NCBI GenBank assembly: GCA_022561385.1
Contig: JADFRG010000002.1
Coordinates: 1 to 64,000, forward strand
Reading direction: 5' to 3'
Origin: Chloroflexota bacterium
Lineage (GTDB): Bacteria; Chloroflexota; Anaerolineae; Anaerolineales; E44-bin32
Length of the DNA: 64,000 nucleotides
Positions within the stretch are counted from its first letter, which is position 1. Each line of letters starts with the position of its first letter. A program made the translations under genes and the position numbers. Positions 26,630 through 34,198 of the stretch are shown one piece after another. The notes beneath the pieces are model-generated. The model had not been told where the DNA came from, ran no database searches, and was given only the letters and a program-made list of their open reading frames with translations.

Positions 26630-28693
26630 GTGGAAGACTGGACCGGCCGCGTCCTTTCAAAGGTGCGGATCGAAAAGCTTATCGGACGTGGGGGCATGGC
26701 GGACGTATATGTCGGCCGTCACACGACGCTGAATCGGCCGATGGCGGTAAAAATTCTTCACCAGCATATGACGGTCAACGCGGATCTCCGTCGCCGCTTT
26801 CGCGATGAGGCGCAAGCCGTTGCCGCTCTTCGCCATCCCAACATAGTTCAGGTCTTCGACTTCGATGTGATTGAAGACCGGCCCTACATCGTGATGGAAT
26901 TGCTAGTAGGGATGCCGCTTAACGAATACCTCAGCGCGCTTCACGCGAAGGGGCATACCCTGCCTTTGGACACGGTCAGCCACATAATGAACTATTTGAC
27001 GAGCGCTCTGGATTATGCTCATGACCGCCAGATCGTCCACCGAGATGTCAAGCCGGCCAACATCATTCTGCGCTCCGGCGACACCCCAATCCGACCCGAA
27101 ATGCCGCTCGCGGCAGATGTCGAGCCGGTACTGACCGACTTTGGCGTCGCACGGATCGCGACCTCATCCACGCCGACCATCTCTGGAACCATCCTGGGAA
27201 CCCCCGCCTACATGAGTCCCGAACAGGTTCGTGGCGAAGCGGTAGATCGCCGCTCCGATATTTATGCCCTTGGGATCATCCTGTACGAGGTCCTGGCTGG
27301 AAAGCTGCCCTTCAATCCTGAAACTGACACTCCAGCCTCGATATTATTCAAACACGTCCACGAGCCCCCTCCGATCGTTCCGAATGTTTCTCCCGCGATT
27401 CAACGCGTGGTCGAAAAGGCGCTGGCCAAGGATAGAGAGGCTCGTTTTCAGCAGGCGGGGGAACTGGCGGCAGATTTCAAAGTGGCCACGAAATCGCGAA
27501 CCGTCGCCAGCCCGCCCTCACCGGCCGTAACCGCGGTATCCGCCGCCCCCGCACCGTCCAGCGAAATCCCAGCCCCAAGCGCACCCGCGCGAAAATTGCG
27601 GCCATCGCTGACATTGATTGCGGGGATCGTGGTCGGCGCAATCGTTTTGGTAGGCGGGGTGGTAGTCGGCGGGCAGATCGTGGGAGGTTCCTCCGAGGAC
27701 CCCACGGCCGCCCCGGTCCAGACCGAATCGGTTGGGTCGCTAGCGACCGAGGCCGTTGCTCAAACTTCGACCGGGGTCTCGGAATCAGCGACCAGCGCTC
27801 CGGCGGTGGAGATCGGCCCGATCGCGGCCGTTATCGTGCGGGACGGCGATTTGGAGGCTCAGATTCCGGGGGTTGAAGCCGCGCCCGCCGGGCAGTCCTA
27901 CCATGCCTGGTTACTGGGGGCTGGGGGTGTCCCACCCCTCCACCTGAACTTAGAAGGCACGGTAAATGCGGTAGGCGGCGAATTGCTGATCTCTTACTCG
28001 GACTCCGAAGGCCGAAACCTCCTGTCCGTCTACACTAAGTTTGTAGTGAGTTTGGAAGACGAGGGCAGTGTTTTGACCGCGCCTACGACGAGCGTCTTCG
28101 AGGGAAATTTCGATCCGGCGGTCGCCGAGCTGATTCAACTAGCCGATCAAGAGAAGGGCGAAAAGCCGGTGCTTGCCAACTTGAGATCCTGGCTGCCGCT
28201 CCAAGCGGGCCATTTTAATACACATTCTGGATTCGTTCTGGACGGGATCCAGAGAGGCGATCTAGCCTATGTCAAGGAGCATTCAGAACATAGTCTCAAC
28301 ATCGTTGAAGGTCGAATGGGTGAACTTTATTTCGATTGGGATGGAAACGGTATCGCGGTGAACCCAGGCGATAAGGTGGGTGTCGTTCCGTACGTCCTGC
28401 TCCTACGAGCCGCCTCTGAAGGCGCATCGCGGGCGGAAATTCAACGTGGTGGTTCGGGCGAAACGGGTATTGAAATCGCGGACCGCGCCGGCGACCTCGC
28501 GGACCTCCTGTTCGACATTCGCGAAACACTTCGCCAGATATTGGGAGTTGATACCGTAGGCGACATCTCAGGATTCGGCCTGGAATCGAATCTCACGCTC
28601 GAACGCGAGCTCCAATCGCGGATCGTTCAGCTGGTGAGCGACTCAGAGGCCCTCGATCTCGCATTCTCGATCGACATCTTCCGCTCCCAATAA
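26630..28693 (+). CDS. Receptor-like Ser/Thr kinase with RskA-like outer domain
   Basis: A 687-residue PknB-like kinase. The catalytic domain (about 8-275) has IGRGGMADVYVG, MAVKIL, IVHRDVKPANIIL, LTDFGVAR and GTPAYMSPEQ. A Pro/Ala-rich linker leads to one membrane helix (about 325-350). The outer part begins with AAPAGQSYHAWLL and resembles the C-terminal domain of RskA anti-sigma factors. A further unassigned region has paired His residues (AGHFNTHSGF, KEHSEHSLNIVEG). There are no PASTA repeats. The GTG start has AGGA about 10 nt upstream. It probably senses something at the surface, but the ligand is unknown. Confidence 0.88.
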   Translation: MEDWTGRVLSKVRIEKLIGRGGMADVYVGRHTTLNRPMAVKILHQHMTVNADLRRRFRDEAQAVAALRHPNIVQVFDFDVIEDRPYIVMELLVGMPLNEYLSALHAKGHTLPLDTVSHIMNYLTSALDYAHDRQIVHRDVKPANIILRSGDTPIRPEMPLAADVEPVLTDFGVARIATSSTPTISGTILGTPAYMSPEQVRGEAVDRRSDIYALGIILYEVLAGKLPFNPETDTPASILFKHVHEPPPIVPNVSPAIQRVVEKALAKDREARFQQAGELAADFKVATKSRTVASPPSPAVTAVSAAPAPSSEIPAPSAPARKLRPSLTLIAGIVVGAIVLVGGVVVGGQIVGGSSEDPTAAPVQTESVGSLATEAVAQTSTGVSESATSAPAVEIGPIAAVIVRDGDLEAQIPGVEAAPAGQSYHAWLLGAGGVPPLHLNLEGTVNAVGGELLISYSDSEGRNLLSVYTKFVVSLEDEGSVLTAPTTSVFEGNFDPAVAELIQLADQEKGEKPVLANLRSWLPLQAGHFNTHSGFVLDGIQRGDLAYVKEHSEHSLNIVEGRMGELYFDWDGNGIAVNPGDKVGVVPYVLLLRAASEGASRAEIQRGGSGETGIEIADRAGDLADLLFDIRETLRQILGVDTVGDISGFGLESNLTLERELQSRIVQLVSDSEALDLAFSIDIFRSQ

Positions 28694-28707
28694 TCTTTTG
28701 CACCCTA

Positions 28708-28737
28708 TTTACAAATCGCACCCGCCTGATCTAAAAT
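28708..28737 (+). promoter_or_regulatory. Promoter of the caspase-like multidomain gene
   Basis: TTTACA (28708-28713), an 18-bp spacer and TAAAAT (28732-28737) give a leader of about 107 nt before the ATG at 28851. No Shine-Dalgarno is seen before that ATG, and I see no clear structure in the leader. Confidence 0.5.
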
Positions 28738-28850
28738 GCGGTTGCTAGAGTTTCAAACCTAAGCGTCCGTTCGCCACAACAAAGTCGGTGAGTTCTATCT
28801 AACAAATTGCCTGCCGAGCCAGGCCGAGTCCAAGATCGCTCGCACAGTTA

Positions 28851-31529
28851 ATGCCCAGACGCTCTGCTCTGCTAATTCTGAACTCTGAATACACCGATCC
28901 TGGGATAGCCGGGCTGCCGCGCCCCCAGGCCGAATTCGAGTCGCTATCCGATGTGCTCAGCTCGCCGAAGGCGGGCGGCTTCGAAGTTCAGGTGCTGCTT
29001 AACAAGGATGTGCAGACTCTGCGCGAGCAGATTGCTCGCCTTTTCCAGGATCGGCAAGAGGACGATGTCGTCTTGATCCACTATGTGGGAGCAGCACTTC
29101 AAAACCAGTTTGGCGATCTGTATCTGGCGGCCTCGGACACGCAGTCCGACGTTCTCGACGCGACCGGGCTGCCGCTCCGCCTGATCCGCGATCAACTCGA
29201 TCGGACTCGCTCACGCAGAAAGCTCATCGTTCTGGACTGTCCCACCGTGGCTGTTTATTCCGGCGGTCGCGACGTTCTCGGGAGCACTTCGGGGATCTTA
29301 GAGGCCCTGGAAGGCGATCGGCGAGGTCGCATTATCATCGTCTCGAGCGACATCATTACGGGTGCTTTAGAGGGCGTACAGGTTATCGGCGATCCTGCTG
29401 CGGGCTCCCTAACCCGGTATCTTAGCGTGGGCATAGCCGAGGGTGAGGCCGACTTAAACAGCGACGGACATATCGGCGCCGACGAGTTGTATGAATTCGT
29501 ATATCGCGAGTCGCAGTCCAAAGACCCCACGGGTCCCATGCCACGAAAATTTTCAAGCGTCGACCTTGAGTCGTTTATTTTAGCGAGCAATCCCGTTCTT
29601 CAGCCCACGGGTCTACCTGAGGAGCTCAAGGGAGCGTTAGGCAGCCCGTTAGCCTGGATGCGTGAAGGTGCGATCGGCGAGCTGGAACGGCTCCTTGAGA
29701 GCGAGGACAAGAGCGCCTCGCACGCTGCGCACGAGGCACTTTCGACGCTGGCCAGCGATCCGACCCCGCAGGTCTCCAAATCAGCGACCGCGATCCTGCA
29801 GTCCCATTCGGCCTCACTTGGATCCATAGGACCCGATCCATCGGGCGAGGCCTTACCCCCAACTCCATCGCGCGGCTACCGTATTCCCGCTTGGGGGTGG
29901 GTGGTAGGCGGCGTTCTACTGCTGTTTGTCGTGGGACTCGCGGCGGGCCGAGCTGGCCTCTTTGGAACACGGGGCGCGGCCCCCCTCCCCACTCCGACGT
30001 TTGACGTCGCCCCGGCCACAACGGTCCCGGTTGTGGCCACTGTTGCCGAACCCCCCACAGCCGGGCCCACTCCCGCGGCTCAACTCTCACTACCCTCCTC
30101 GCTCGGCATGGTCGCGATTCCACCTGGAACGTATCCCATCGGAGTGGATCGCGCCATCGACTTAGGCGACTATTGGATCGATCGATTTGAAATCTCAAAT
30201 GCGTCCTTTTCGGATTACCTGGCTGCAACCGGCCAACCGCTGCCACGCTATTGGGCAGAGCTAGATATTCCTAATCAAATGGCAGACCATCCGGTACGAG
30301 TGGTCCCCTGGGATCAGGCGCAGGCGTATTGTGAGTGGGATGGCAAACGTCTGCCCACTGAGGCTGAGTGGGAGGTCGCCGCCAGGGGTAGCGACGGCCT
30401 GGCATTTCCGTGGGGAGCGGAGGCCTCCGCCGTGGCTCTTCCCTCCAGCGGCACGTACGCGGTCGGATCTATTCTTGACAATCGAAGCACCTTTCGCGTG
30501 TTCGACATGGCTGGCAACGTCTGGGAGTGGGTCGACAAACCCTACCTGCCGATTGAGGAAGGTTTACGCGTATTAAAAGGCGGCGCCAACAATTTTCTGA
30601 ACGACATGACCCGCCGCCTCATCGGCGAGCCGGATGCCAGCTCAATGATCTCAGACGCTGGTTTTCGCTGCGCTTCGAGCGCGGCGCAGATCGTTCCCGA
30701 TGGCAGCCTGCTCCTTACCGACGAATTCGCGGATGTGTCGAGCGGCTGGTATCAAGCGGCTGAACCCGTGGAGGAATACTTTTATGGTTATCACCCGACG
30801 GACTTCTATCACGTTCAGGTGACCTCCGCTGAAAATTGTCTGGCGGTCCGGCACGAGGCTCCATTCAATAACTTTATTGCCGAAGTCGATATTTTTACGG
30901 CGAAGACCGGTACGGAAAACGGCGATTACCGGCACGGCCTTGTAGTCCGCGAGGCCGAGGGGGAGTTTTACGCCTTCTTGATTTCCCCGCGATCGCGGGC
31001 CTGGCGGGTGGTCAAGAATCAACTGGCCGGGATGGACATTTTGGACCAGGGAGTGGCGGCGGCTATTCGGGGAGAGCCACAAGACGCGCGGGACCGCCTG
31101 ACGGTGACCGCCAACGGGCCGCGGCTGAGTTTCGCCATCAACGGCAACCTGGTGAGCACTATATTCGACGACTCGTTCCGGGAGGGCAACCTGGGCTTCA
31201 TGGTCCAGACGCTTGACGAAGCGCTCGCGCACATTCACTTCGACCGGGTGTTCGTGTGGGCTCTTCCCGAGAGCGCGAACCTGCCGGAGATGCCGGAATT
31301 GGCGGCTGCGGGCTCGAGTATCGTTGAGCCGGCGTGCAAGGGAGCGGTCACTGGCAACGATCTTCTACAAAACTTCGTCACCTATACTGTGGCCGAGGGC
31401 GATACTCTATCCGGAATTGCTAACTCCTTTGGGCTTTCGTTGGCGGAGGTCAAAGGAGCCAACGGTCGGAGAGTGACCGATCCCAACGTGATATCTGTGG
31501 GCCAGGTACTGATTATCCCGGAGGCATAG
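28851..31529 (+). CDS. Pseudo-caspase / formylglycine-enzyme-fold / LysM membrane protein
   Basis: An 892-residue mosaic. Residues 1-215 are a caspase-like C14 fold, but the His motif (SGHG) reads YVGAAL near 78-83 and the catalytic Cys position (DxC) reads DCP at 129-131, so it is probably inactive. An EF-hand-like loop, DLNSDGHIGADEL, closes that domain at about 201-213. A HEAT-like helical pair follows (about 265-320), then one membrane helix near 350-370 and a P/T-rich linker. Next is a SUMF1-like fold (MVAIPPGTYPIG, GKRLPTEAEWEVAARG, FDMAGNVWEW). A beta-sandwich with lectin/LamG character and a C-terminal LysM (YTVAEGDTLSGIANSFGL) that could bind peptidoglycan complete it. The function is unknown. 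Confidence 0.82.
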   Translation: MPRRSALLILNSEYTDPGIAGLPRPQAEFESLSDVLSSPKAGGFEVQVLLNKDVQTLREQIARLFQDRQEDDVVLIHYVGAALQNQFGDLYLAASDTQSDVLDATGLPLRLIRDQLDRTRSRRKLIVLDCPTVAVYSGGRDVLGSTSGILEALEGDRRGRIIIVSSDIITGALEGVQVIGDPAAGSLTRYLSVGIAEGEADLNSDGHIGADELYEFVYRESQSKDPTGPMPRKFSSVDLESFILASNPVLQPTGLPEELKGALGSPLAWMREGAIGELERLLESEDKSASHAAHEALSTLASDPTPQVSKSATAILQSHSASLGSIGPDPSGEALPPTPSRGYRIPAWGWVVGGVLLLFVVGLAAGRAGLFGTRGAAPLPTPTFDVAPATTVPVVATVAEPPTAGPTPAAQLSLPSSLGMVAIPPGTYPIGVDRAIDLGDYWIDRFEISNASFSDYLAATGQPLPRYWAELDIPNQMADHPVRVVPWDQAQAYCEWDGKRLPTEAEWEVAARGSDGLAFPWGAEASAVALPSSGTYAVGSILDNRSTFRVFDMAGNVWEWVDKPYLPIEEGLRVLKGGANNFLNDMTRRLIGEPDASSMISDAGFRCASSAAQIVPDGSLLLTDEFADVSSGWYQAAEPVEEYFYGYHPTDFYHVQVTSAENCLAVRHEAPFNNFIAEVDIFTAKTGTENGDYRHGLVVREAEGEFYAFLISPRSRAWRVVKNQLAGMDILDQGVAAAIRGEPQDARDRLTVTANGPRLSFAINGNLVSTIFDDSFREGNLGFMVQTLDEALAHIHFDRVFVWALPESANLPEMPELAAAGSSIVEPACKGAVTGNDLLQNFVTYTVAEGDTLSGIANSFGLSLAEVKGANGRRVTDPNVISVGQVLIIPEA

Positions 31530-31550
31530 GTGCCCTCCCAGGAGCGGTGC

Positions 31551-31622
31551 TATAATCTCCGCTTGATGTTCGTACAAAGGTACCCTCATCAAGCCGCAAA
31601 ACTTCTGGAGGCCACCGCTTAG
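31551..31622 (+). promoter_or_regulatory. hisS promoter box and leader ORF
   Basis: A perfect TATAAT at 31551 is followed exactly 12 nt later by TTG-ATG, opening a short frame (ATG 31566 to TAG 31622) encoding MFVQRYPHQAAKLLEATA. A terminator hairpin follows and then hisS. The layout fits a translated attenuator leader. Only one His codon is present, so histidine-specific control is not obvious. CACCGC near the leader stop could pair with GCGGTG inside the terminator, giving an alternative fold. Confidence 0.5.
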
Positions 31623-31648
31623 GCCTGCGATTTTCGCGTTAGGTATCA

Positions 31649-31679
31649 ACGGCGCGGGCGGTGCCCCGGCCGTTTTTTT
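31649..31679 (+). terminator. Terminator (possible attenuator) in the hisS leader
   Basis: ACGGC pairs with GCCGT and GGGC with GCCC in one imperfect hairpin, followed by seven T residues (31673-31679). It lies between the TATAAT at 31551 and hisS, so it would interrupt the hisS transcript unless bypassed. It may also end readthrough from the upstream gene. Confidence 0.8.
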
Positions 31680-31699
31680 GTTATTCGAGGAGCCGTGTC

Positions 31700-32974
31700 A
31701 TGGAACCCATCCGCCCGGTAAAAGGAACTCGGGATTTCTTCCCCGAGGACATGACTTTCCGGCAATGGTTATACGCAAAAATCCGAGGGGCATCGGAACG
31801 ATTCGGTTACCAGGAATACGACGGGCCTTTTTTGGAGCGACTGAGCCTGTACGCCGCCAAATCTGGCGAGGAGCTAGTAAAGGATCAGTCTTTCATATTC
31901 GAAGATCGCTCGGGGGAGATGGTGGCGCTTCGACCTGAGCTCACTCCCTCCCTTGCACGTATGGTGGGGGCCAAAAGCAAGTCCCTGCCGCGCCCCATCC
32001 GTTGGTGGTCCTTCGGTCCCTTTTGGCGCTACGAACGCCCTCAAAGAGGGCGATCGCGGGAATTCTTTCAATGGAACATCGATCTGCTTGGCATCGACTC
32101 TCCTGAGGCCGATGCTGAGATTGTGGCGGCCGGAGCAGAATTCCTGCGCGGAGTGGGGCTCTCGCCAGAGGCGGTCAGAATTCGGATAAACGATCGAAGG
32201 CTGGCGGAAACCCAGCTAGACAAGATCGGGATCGGTTCCGATCGGCGGGCGCTAGTTTATCGCCTCATCGATCGCCGCGATCGCATGTCTCCCGCCAAAT
32301 GGCTGGATTGGTCGCTGGCCGAAGGGTTGAGCCCGAAGGAACTCGAAGCGATACGGAAGCTGCTCGACGATCGGGAGGCCTGGCGCGGCTCGGCCCCGCT
32401 GGAGCGGTTTTTTGAAGCGGCCGACTCGCTTGGGGTAGGAGATTATGTTGTTTATGACCCGACTGTGATCCGCGGGCTGGATTACTACACGGGCACGGTT
32501 TTTGAGGCCAGAGATTCTGCTTCTAAATTCCGCGCTATTTTCGGGGGTGGCCGATACGACGATCTGGTATCCGCGGTGGGCGGGGATCCGGTTCCCGGGA
32601 CCGGATTTGCGATGGGCGACGTGGTCCTACGTTTGGTGCTGGAGCAGTACAATGCTGCTCCCGTTCTGGATTCAAGGCCCGCGAAAGTTCTGGTCACGAC
32701 CTTCGATGATAGCGGCTTGATGCCCGCGCTGAAGCTGGCGACCGAATTTCGAGGCTCTGGGTTGGAAGTGGAATGGTATCCAACGGTCGCAAAACTCGCC
32801 AAGCAGCTGAGGTATGCCGACCGCGTCGGAGCGCGGGTCGCCGTTATTTTGGGCCCGGATGAAATTGCGGCTGAAACTGTCACGATTCGAGATCTGGCGT
32901 CGGGGAAACAGCAAACGGTGCCTAGGGGCGAAGCCGCAGCCTTCGCACGAGGGATTGTTGAGGGGTCAGCATGA
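31700..32974 (+). CDS. hisS: Histidyl-tRNA synthetase
   Basis: A 424-residue class II synthetase that charges tRNA-His. It shows PVKGTRDFFPEDM at the N terminus, motif 2 with FWRYERPQRGRSREFFQ, the His-A signature GLDYYTGTVFE and motif 3 with GGGRYDDL. A C-terminal anticodon-binding domain (about 325-415) argues against HisZ. I choose ATG 31700, which has GAGGAG seven bases upstream. An earlier GTG lies inside the terminator. tRNA-His is encoded 57 bp downstream from its own promoter. Confidence 0.94.
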   Translation: MEPIRPVKGTRDFFPEDMTFRQWLYAKIRGASERFGYQEYDGPFLERLSLYAAKSGEELVKDQSFIFEDRSGEMVALRPELTPSLARMVGAKSKSLPRPIRWWSFGPFWRYERPQRGRSREFFQWNIDLLGIDSPEADAEIVAAGAEFLRGVGLSPEAVRIRINDRRLAETQLDKIGIGSDRRALVYRLIDRRDRMSPAKWLDWSLAEGLSPKELEAIRKLLDDREAWRGSAPLERFFEAADSLGVGDYVVYDPTVIRGLDYYTGTVFEARDSASKFRAIFGGGRYDDLVSAVGGDPVPGTGFAMGDVVLRLVLEQYNAAPVLDSRPAKVLVTTFDDSGLMPALKLATEFRGSGLEVEWYPTVAKLAKQLRYADRVGARVAVILGPDEIAAETVTIRDLASGKQQTVPRGEAAAFARGIVEGSA

Positions 32975-32980
32975 CCCACC

Positions 32981-33009
32981 TTGACGCTGCCCGGGACGCT
33001 CTGTAGAAT
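32981..33009 (+). promoter_or_regulatory. Promoter of tRNA-His
   Basis: TTGACG (32981-32986), a 17-bp spacer and TAGAAT (33004-33009) form a good sigma-70 type promoter. The start site would be about 16 nt before the mature tRNA. Confidence 0.75.
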
Positions 33010-33031
33010 ACGAACTCAAGCAATCCGTCAT

Positions 33032-33107
33032 GGCGAGCGTAGCTTAGTGGTAAAGCACCGCACTGTGGCTGCGGGGACCGCGGGTTCGAATCCCGTCGCT
33101 CGCCCCA
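33032..33107 (+). tRNA. tRNA-His (GTG)
   Basis: The acceptor GCGAGCG pairs with CGCTCGC. The extra G-1 (33032) faces discriminator C73 (33104), the hallmark of tRNA-His. The anticodon loop is CTGTGGC with anticodon GTG, and the T-arm is GGGTTCGAATCCC. CCA is encoded at 33105-33107. The cognate synthetase gene lies just upstream. Confidence 0.96.
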
Positions 33108-33116
33108 AATGAGTAC

Positions 33117-33148
33117 GGCGTTGACCCGGGTCAACGCCCTCTTTTTTT
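33117..33148 (+). terminator. Terminator of tRNA-His
   Basis: A perfect 9-bp stem (GGCGTTGAC/GTCAACGCC) with loop CCGG is followed by CTC and seven T residues. It begins 10 bp after the tRNA CCA. Confidence 0.9.
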
Positions 33149-33168
33149 CCGGAGAGCGCTGGGGCGAT

Positions 33169-33441
33169 CTACTTAATCAGATGGTGGCGCTCCATACATT
33201 CATACAGCTTATTATTTGCGCGTATGTAGCGCATGCGCTCTGTCCGTTCGCGTTCGTGGGCTTCCTGCATCTGCCGGAAAAAATCCGGGTGGAGAGGTTC
33301 GACCTGTGCCGTGGGATCCGAGGGCATCTTCACCAGGTATTCGCGGGTCGCTTCGGCCGCCTCGACCCATGCATCGATCGCCCGCCTGAGATCAGCGGTC
33401 TCTTTTTCACAAGGTGATTGCGTTTTATTTATTTCAGACAT
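33169..33441 (-). CDS. Small hypothetical protein, helical
   Basis: A 90-residue charged protein, mostly predicted helix (RRAIDAWVEAAEATREYL, FFRQMQEAHERERTERMRYI), with no signal peptide or membrane segment. It resembles no family I know. It sits alone between the tRNA-His terminator and a gene pair on the same strand. A TAAGAT box lies 18 nt before the ATG. Amino-acid composition looks protein-like rather than like a shadow frame, and no better frame competes here. Confidence 0.5.
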   Translation of the reverse strand: MSEINKTQSPCEKETADLRRAIDAWVEAAEATREYLVKMPSDPTAQVEPLHPDFFRQMQEAHERERTERMRYIRANNKLYECMERHHLIK

Positions 33442-33626
33442 CGGTCCGTCGCAATCTTATTCTGACCGAGCGGTGATCGGTGATCACCGGGGCAGGACCC
33501 GGCGATTTCGAGAAGCAATTTGATGCACGCGATAACGAAACCCGCCCCTTTTCCCCGATTCTTGCTTGCGGCATTTTCGCCTGCGCTGCAGGCTGCGGCG
33601 GGTATGGGGAATTGCTCGCTGCGCCT

Positions 33627-34190
33627 CTAACTTGCAGGAAACTCGTACAGCCAGAGACGATTGGAATTTAGCGGACGATCTGCCACCATGCGCCAGACGC
33701 GTTCGGCTTCGAGATCGAAGAAAATTCCGGCGTTTAGCGCGGAAAGTTCGTAGGATTCCATCTTCGTCCGGCCGCGGGTCGCCATCCGAAATTCTGAGGG
33801 CAGCGGTCCGGTCTTGGTCCGCCTGTGCGGCCCCTTCAGCAGCTTCTTGACCTGGCTTGGCTGAACCGGAGAGAACATCAGATAGCCGCCGTCTGAAGCC
33901 GTGACCACAATAGCTTCGGGATTGTCCAGCACTTTCGCGATCGCCCTCAAATCCCAGGCAACCCCAGTGGCCTTTTGAGCGGCGGCATTCAACCATGCCA
34001 GGGGATCCACAATCTGGATCTCGCGAGAGGCGGTCTCTCGCTTGATCTCGAGGTCCCGGAGCGCCCAGCCGTGCAAATCCTCCCTCAGCTGCTCGATGGC
34101 CTTCCGCTGCCGCTCGTTGCCGATCGAGATCAACACCCCCACAACCACTACTGCCGCCAGTACGCTAACCGCCAGAACAACTTCAAGCAT
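33627..34190 (-). CDS. Membrane-anchored hypothetical protein
   Basis: A 187-residue protein with one N-terminal membrane helix (MLEVVLAVSVLAAVVVVGVLI), a short helix (ERQRKAIEQLREDL) and a globular C-terminal region of about 120 residues. Family unknown. It begins 8 bp after the stop of the Ig-repeat protein gene on the same strand, so the two form an operon and may work together at the membrane. Confidence 0.65.
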   Translation of the reverse strand: MLEVVLAVSVLAAVVVVGVLISIGNERQRKAIEQLREDLHGWALRDLEIKRETASREIQIVDPLAWLNAAAQKATGVAWDLRAIAKVLDNPEAIVVTASDGGYLMFSPVQPSQVKKLLKGPHRRTKTGPLPSEFRMATRGRTKMESYELSALNAGIFFDLEAERVWRMVADRPLNSNRLWLYEFPAS

Positions 34191-34198
34191 GCCTGCTC

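Noticed and set aside
31563-31679. T-box riboswitch ahead of hisS
   Set aside because: The leader is only about 117 nt and I cannot find the AGGGTGG-type T-box sequence or a specifier stem. A short ORF and a simple terminator explain the region better.
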